Positions 61,501-64,000 of a DNA stretch of 64,000 nucleotides are shown piece after piece. A program made the position numbers and the translations under genes. This DNA is from Mesorhizobium carmichaelinearum (GTDB lineage Bacteria > Pseudomonadota > Alphaproteobacteria > Rhizobiales > Rhizobiaceae). Location: positions 681,692-745,691 of the forward strand of contig NZ_FZQR01000002.1 in assembly GCF_900199455.1 (NCBI RefSeq). Direction: 5' to 3'. Under the pieces are notes generated by a model that made no database searches, was not told the DNA's origin, and saw only the letters and a program-made list of their open reading frames with translations. Position 1 is the first letter of the stretch; each line of letters starts with the position of its first letter.

Positions 61501-62745
61501 CTACTTGCAGCCGCCCTGCGCCCATCTGGCAAGCGCCACCTTGAAGCGTGTTCCCAGCGGATGCTGCAGGCGCAAAACCGAGACATCGTTGGCGGCGAAA
61601 TTTTTCGCCTGCTCGCACAGCCGGGCCTCGTTCCATTCATGGCAGCCGTCGCAGTGCTTGCCCTCCCAGACCGACTTGTCCAGCCCTTCCACCGGACTGA
61701 ACAGGGGCTTGCCCTTGATCAGTTCGGCGATGCTCTTGCCGTCGATTGCCGCATCGCCGAAGTCAACCGGATGATCAAAGAGGATCGGGGCATCCGACGC
61801 CAGTTTTGGGATTTTCTGGCGCAGCACGTCGAGCGCAAGCTGGTCGTTGCTTTGGCCCGACGCACCTGCCGCGCCGGTGTTGCGCGCGTCGGAGCCGCCT
61901 TCGGTCTGCGGCGTGCTTGCCTCGCCCACGATCAATGGCGCATTGAGATCGACCTTGTGCAGGACGACCTCCGTGGTCAGCGAAACATTGAGCCAGGGGC
62001 GCTGCTTGCCGGCGGTTGCCTTGAAGACGTCACCGGTCACCCGGTTCATCGCCTCGGTGATGGAGACGTTGGATTCACCGATGTGCTGAAGCAGCGCCGC
62101 GGTGAACGGCGAATGTTCGCCCGACCCGTCATAAGCGAGTTGATTGGGGCTGGCGGCGAAGGCGACGAGCGTGCCGGCGCCGCCATTCTCGATCGGGATC
62201 TCGGCGAGGCCGCTGCTGGCGCCGTGGACGCCAGCGGTCTTGGCCAGCACTTCGGCGAGAGGATTGTCGCGGCAAGCGTCGAGAAACACCAGCCTGATGC
62301 TGGTCTCCCGTGACATCTGGCGCAAAACGAAATCAACCGACACGGCCTCGAAGTCCAGGGAGGTCTCGTCCTCCAGCGCGGCGTCGACCGGAAGCAGGTA
62401 GTTCTTGCCCGATACCTGCAGGCCGTGGCCGGCATAGAAGAACAGCGCGATATCGGCACCGCGCACCTGTTTTGCGAACTGGGCGATGGTCGCCTGCGTC
62501 TGCGGCTTGGTCAGGTCGAAGCCGGAAACCACCTCGAAGTCGAGCTTCTTCAGGCGTTCGGCCATGGCCTGGGCGTCGCGCACCGGATTGGCGAGGGGTG
62601 CCGCGTGCTGATACTGGGCGTTGCCGAGGACAAGGGCGACGCGGCGCTCGGCACTGGCGGCCGTCAACGTCAACAGCAAGGCGAGCAGCGCGAGACCGGC
62701 GGCGCGAAAGAGGCCACCGCAACGGGCGATCGGATCGGACCTCAC
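61501..62745 (-). CDS. Exported caspase-like protein with C-terminal CxxCH motif
   Basis: 414-residue protein. The GTG at 62745 has GAGGTGG upstream and gives a signal peptide (LFRAAGLALLALLLTLTAAS). The caspase domain (about 30-260) has VALVLGNAQYQHAAPLANPV, His in FFYAGHGLQVSGKNYL (about 107) and Cys in FLDACRDNPLAEVLA (about 158). A Ser/Gly linker follows. The C-terminal segment contains CDGCH (about 365-369), a c-type haem-binding pattern, but with only one later His and no Met, so haem binding is uncertain. It is 7 bases after the YceI-OmpA gene and probably co-transcribed. Confidence 0.8.
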   Translation of the reverse strand: MRSDPIARCGGLFRAAGLALLALLLTLTAASAERRVALVLGNAQYQHAAPLANPVRDAQAMAERLKKLDFEVVSGFDLTKPQTQATIAQFAKQVRGADIALFFYAGHGLQVSGKNYLLPVDAALEDETSLDFEAVSVDFVLRQMSRETSIRLVFLDACRDNPLAEVLAKTAGVHGASSGLAEIPIENGGAGTLVAFAASPNQLAYDGSGEHSPFTAALLQHIGESNVSITEAMNRVTGDVFKATAGKQRPWLNVSLTTEVVLHKVDLNAPLIVGEASTPQTEGGSDARNTGAAGASGQSNDQLALDVLRQKIPKLASDAPILFDHPVDFGDAAIDGKSIAELIKGKPLFSPVEGLDKSVWEGKHCDGCHEWNEARLCEQAKNFAANDVSVLRLQHPLGTRFKVALARWAQGGCK

Positions 62746-62752
62746 CGCCACC

Positions 62753-63847
62753 TCAGAGCTTGGTCGCGGAAAATTCGATCCGCCGGTTGAGCGCCTTGTT
62801 CTTGGGCGTATCGTTGGCGGCAACCGGACGCTCCTCGCCATAGCCCGCGGAACTGACCTGGTTGCGCGGAATGCCCGCGGCAATCAGGGCGTCGGCAACC
62901 GCCTGGGCCCGGCGCTCCGACAACTGCTTGTTCGCCTCCGGCGAGCCGTCGGAATCGGTATAACCGGAGACCTCGACCTTCAGGCTCGGGCATTTTCCGA
63001 CGACACCTTCGACCTCGGTCAGCAAGGGGCGGCTTTTCGCATCGAGCCGCGCGCTGGCCGGTCGGAAATAGATGGCGCCGGTGCGCGAGAGCACGGCGAA
63101 CCTGTTCAGGCATTCCTCGTCGCTGAAGTTCGCCTTGGCGGCATCGGTGGCGACCGGACCGACATCGGCCGAACTCGCTGCCGCGGCCGGGGTGGCGGCC
63201 GGCTTGCTGCCGTCGGCGGTGAAGACGAAATCGAACGACACCGACGCGGTGGGCACGATGTTGGTGACGTTGGCCGCCTGCTGCAGCTTGTCGATGTTCG
63301 GCAGCAGGCCGAAATCCTCGACATGGACAGCGACCGGAGCCTCGGAGGCGACCGACACCATGTTGTCGCTGATCATGGTGACGACGACGCTGGCCTCGAG
63401 GTCCTTGTCGACGCCATGCAGGTTGAGGCGGAACGGCAGCGTTGCCTTCACCCTGCGCTTGGTCGCGAGATCGGCGAATGCGGCGGAATCCACCTTCGCC
63501 GTTAGTTCGGCGGTCGGGTATTTGAATGTCTCGAAGAACAGGAAGCGCATGCGGACATTGCGCAGGTCGACGCCGGTATCGACCGAATTGAGGTCGAACG
63601 TGACCTTGGCATCACCCGCCGCGCTCAGCGTGCCGGAGATGTTCCTGATCTTGTTGGTTTCGACGATCGTGTTCTTCTTGACCGACTGGTAGGTGATCAC
63701 CGAAGCGGTGGGATCGAGCGTCCAGTTCGGCGCGGCGTTTGCGGCTTGCGATCCGAGCAGCAGCAGTGACGCGACGATCAGCCCAAGAGCCCTTGCGGCT
63801 GGGCTCTTCGACGTTGTCTTCAACCAGAATGCGACGACTTCGAACAT
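62753..63847 (-). CDS. YceI-like/OmpA fusion protein
   Basis: 364-residue exported protein. The start at 63847 (MFEVVAFWLKTTSKSPAARA) is followed by a hydrophobic segment and a cleavage-like site near ANA. The middle (about 37-205) resembles YceI: NWTLDPTASVITYQSVKKNT, TFDLNSVDTGVDLRNVRMRF and LPFRLNLHGVDKDLEASVVV. An Ala-rich linker leads to an OmpA domain (about 250-364) with VEVSGYTDSDGSPEANKQLS and NRRIEFSATKL. YceI proteins bind isoprenoid lipids and OmpA binds peptidoglycan. It is transcribed just before the CxxCH caspase. Confidence 0.8.
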   Translation of the reverse strand: MFEVVAFWLKTTSKSPAARALGLIVASLLLLGSQAANAAPNWTLDPTASVITYQSVKKNTIVETNKIRNISGTLSAAGDAKVTFDLNSVDTGVDLRNVRMRFLFFETFKYPTAELTAKVDSAAFADLATKRRVKATLPFRLNLHGVDKDLEASVVVTMISDNMVSVASEAPVAVHVEDFGLLPNIDKLQQAANVTNIVPTASVSFDFVFTADGSKPAATPAAAASSADVGPVATDAAKANFSDEECLNRFAVLSRTGAIYFRPASARLDAKSRPLLTEVEGVVGKCPSLKVEVSGYTDSDGSPEANKQLSERRAQAVADALIAAGIPRNQVSSAGYGEERPVAANDTPKNKALNRRIEFSATKL

Positions 63848-63950
63848 GGACCGCCCCTGCCCAGGACTACCGTATCGACACCGAACACCGCGTGAATACG
63901 ATCGAAGCATAGAGCACTTGCACGCTCTTGGCGACCTGCTGTTGGAAGCT

Positions 63951-64000
63951 CATCCCCAGCCGCCGCCACCGCCACCCGAACCGCCCGTGCCGCCACCACC
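63951..64000 (-). CDS. C-terminal end of a Gly-rich protein, possibly TPM-domain type
   Basis: Only the last 15 codons are inside the window. Read leftward they encode Gly, Ser, Thr and one Trp residue (GGSGGGGGWG then TGA). Such Gly-rich tails end YgcG/TPM-domain membrane proteins, but this is a guess. The frame stays open to the edge. 63848-63950 shows no recognisable feature. Confidence 0.4.

Overview
The window is high-GC, densely coded DNA with alphaproteobacterial start contexts and many ATGA/TGATG overlaps. Most genes resemble those of Rhizobiales. An intergenic repeat at 60104-60166 matches a sequence I remember as dispersed in Mesorhizobium genomes, so Mesorhizobium or a close relative is the best guess. 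This comes from reading the sequence, not from a database match. I found no tRNA, rRNA, CRISPR array, insertion sequence or attachment site.

1-18.6 kb is transport and catabolism. The left edge holds the end of a branched-chain-type ABC operon (permease fragment and its binding protein), divergent from an aldo/keto reductase. A leftward operon (FAH-family hydrolase, amidohydrolase, V4R-like protein) is followed by a FadR-type GntR regulator and a leftward polyamine-type ABC transporter. Both leftward operons carry the same 27-bp element in their promoter regions (23 of 27 identical), which suggests a single regulon. Next is a sugar or amino-sugar operon (binding protein, two permeases, SIS protein, ROK kinase, ATPase). 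It is divergent from a Gfo/Idh/MocA oxidoreductase and an HutC-type GntR regulator, with a 23-bp palindrome between them.

18.7-55.4 kb is a type VI secretion system (T6SS). clpV is divergent from an unbroken rightward run of 17 genes: tssA, tssB, tssC, hcp, tssE, tssF, tssG, an FHA gene, tssJ, tssK, tssL, tssM, tagF, a DUF2169 adaptor, a ketosynthase-like protein, a DUF4150 (PAAR-like) candidate effector and a beta-propeller-like candidate immunity protein. A leftward vgrG module (vgrG, a DUF6484 protein, a TIGR02270-like stub) follows. Then comes a second FHA-tssL-tssM set with the phosphatase PppA and the kinase PpkA. The cluster therefore has two membrane platforms but only one sheath, baseplate, tube, ATPase and TssJ/TssK set. 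Both TssL proteins keep a Thr-x-Ile-Arg motif near the N-terminus, a plausible kinase/FHA switch.

55.4-64 kb is an envelope and protease neighbourhood beside ppkA: a DUF1036 protein, a membrane-anchored M23 peptidase fused to a lysozyme-like domain, two caspase-like proteases (one with a peptidoglycan-binding domain, one with a C-terminal CxxCH motif), an OmpA protein, a DUF6931-like protein, a YceI-OmpA fusion and the end of a Gly-rich protein. Whether this block works with the T6SS is inference from position.
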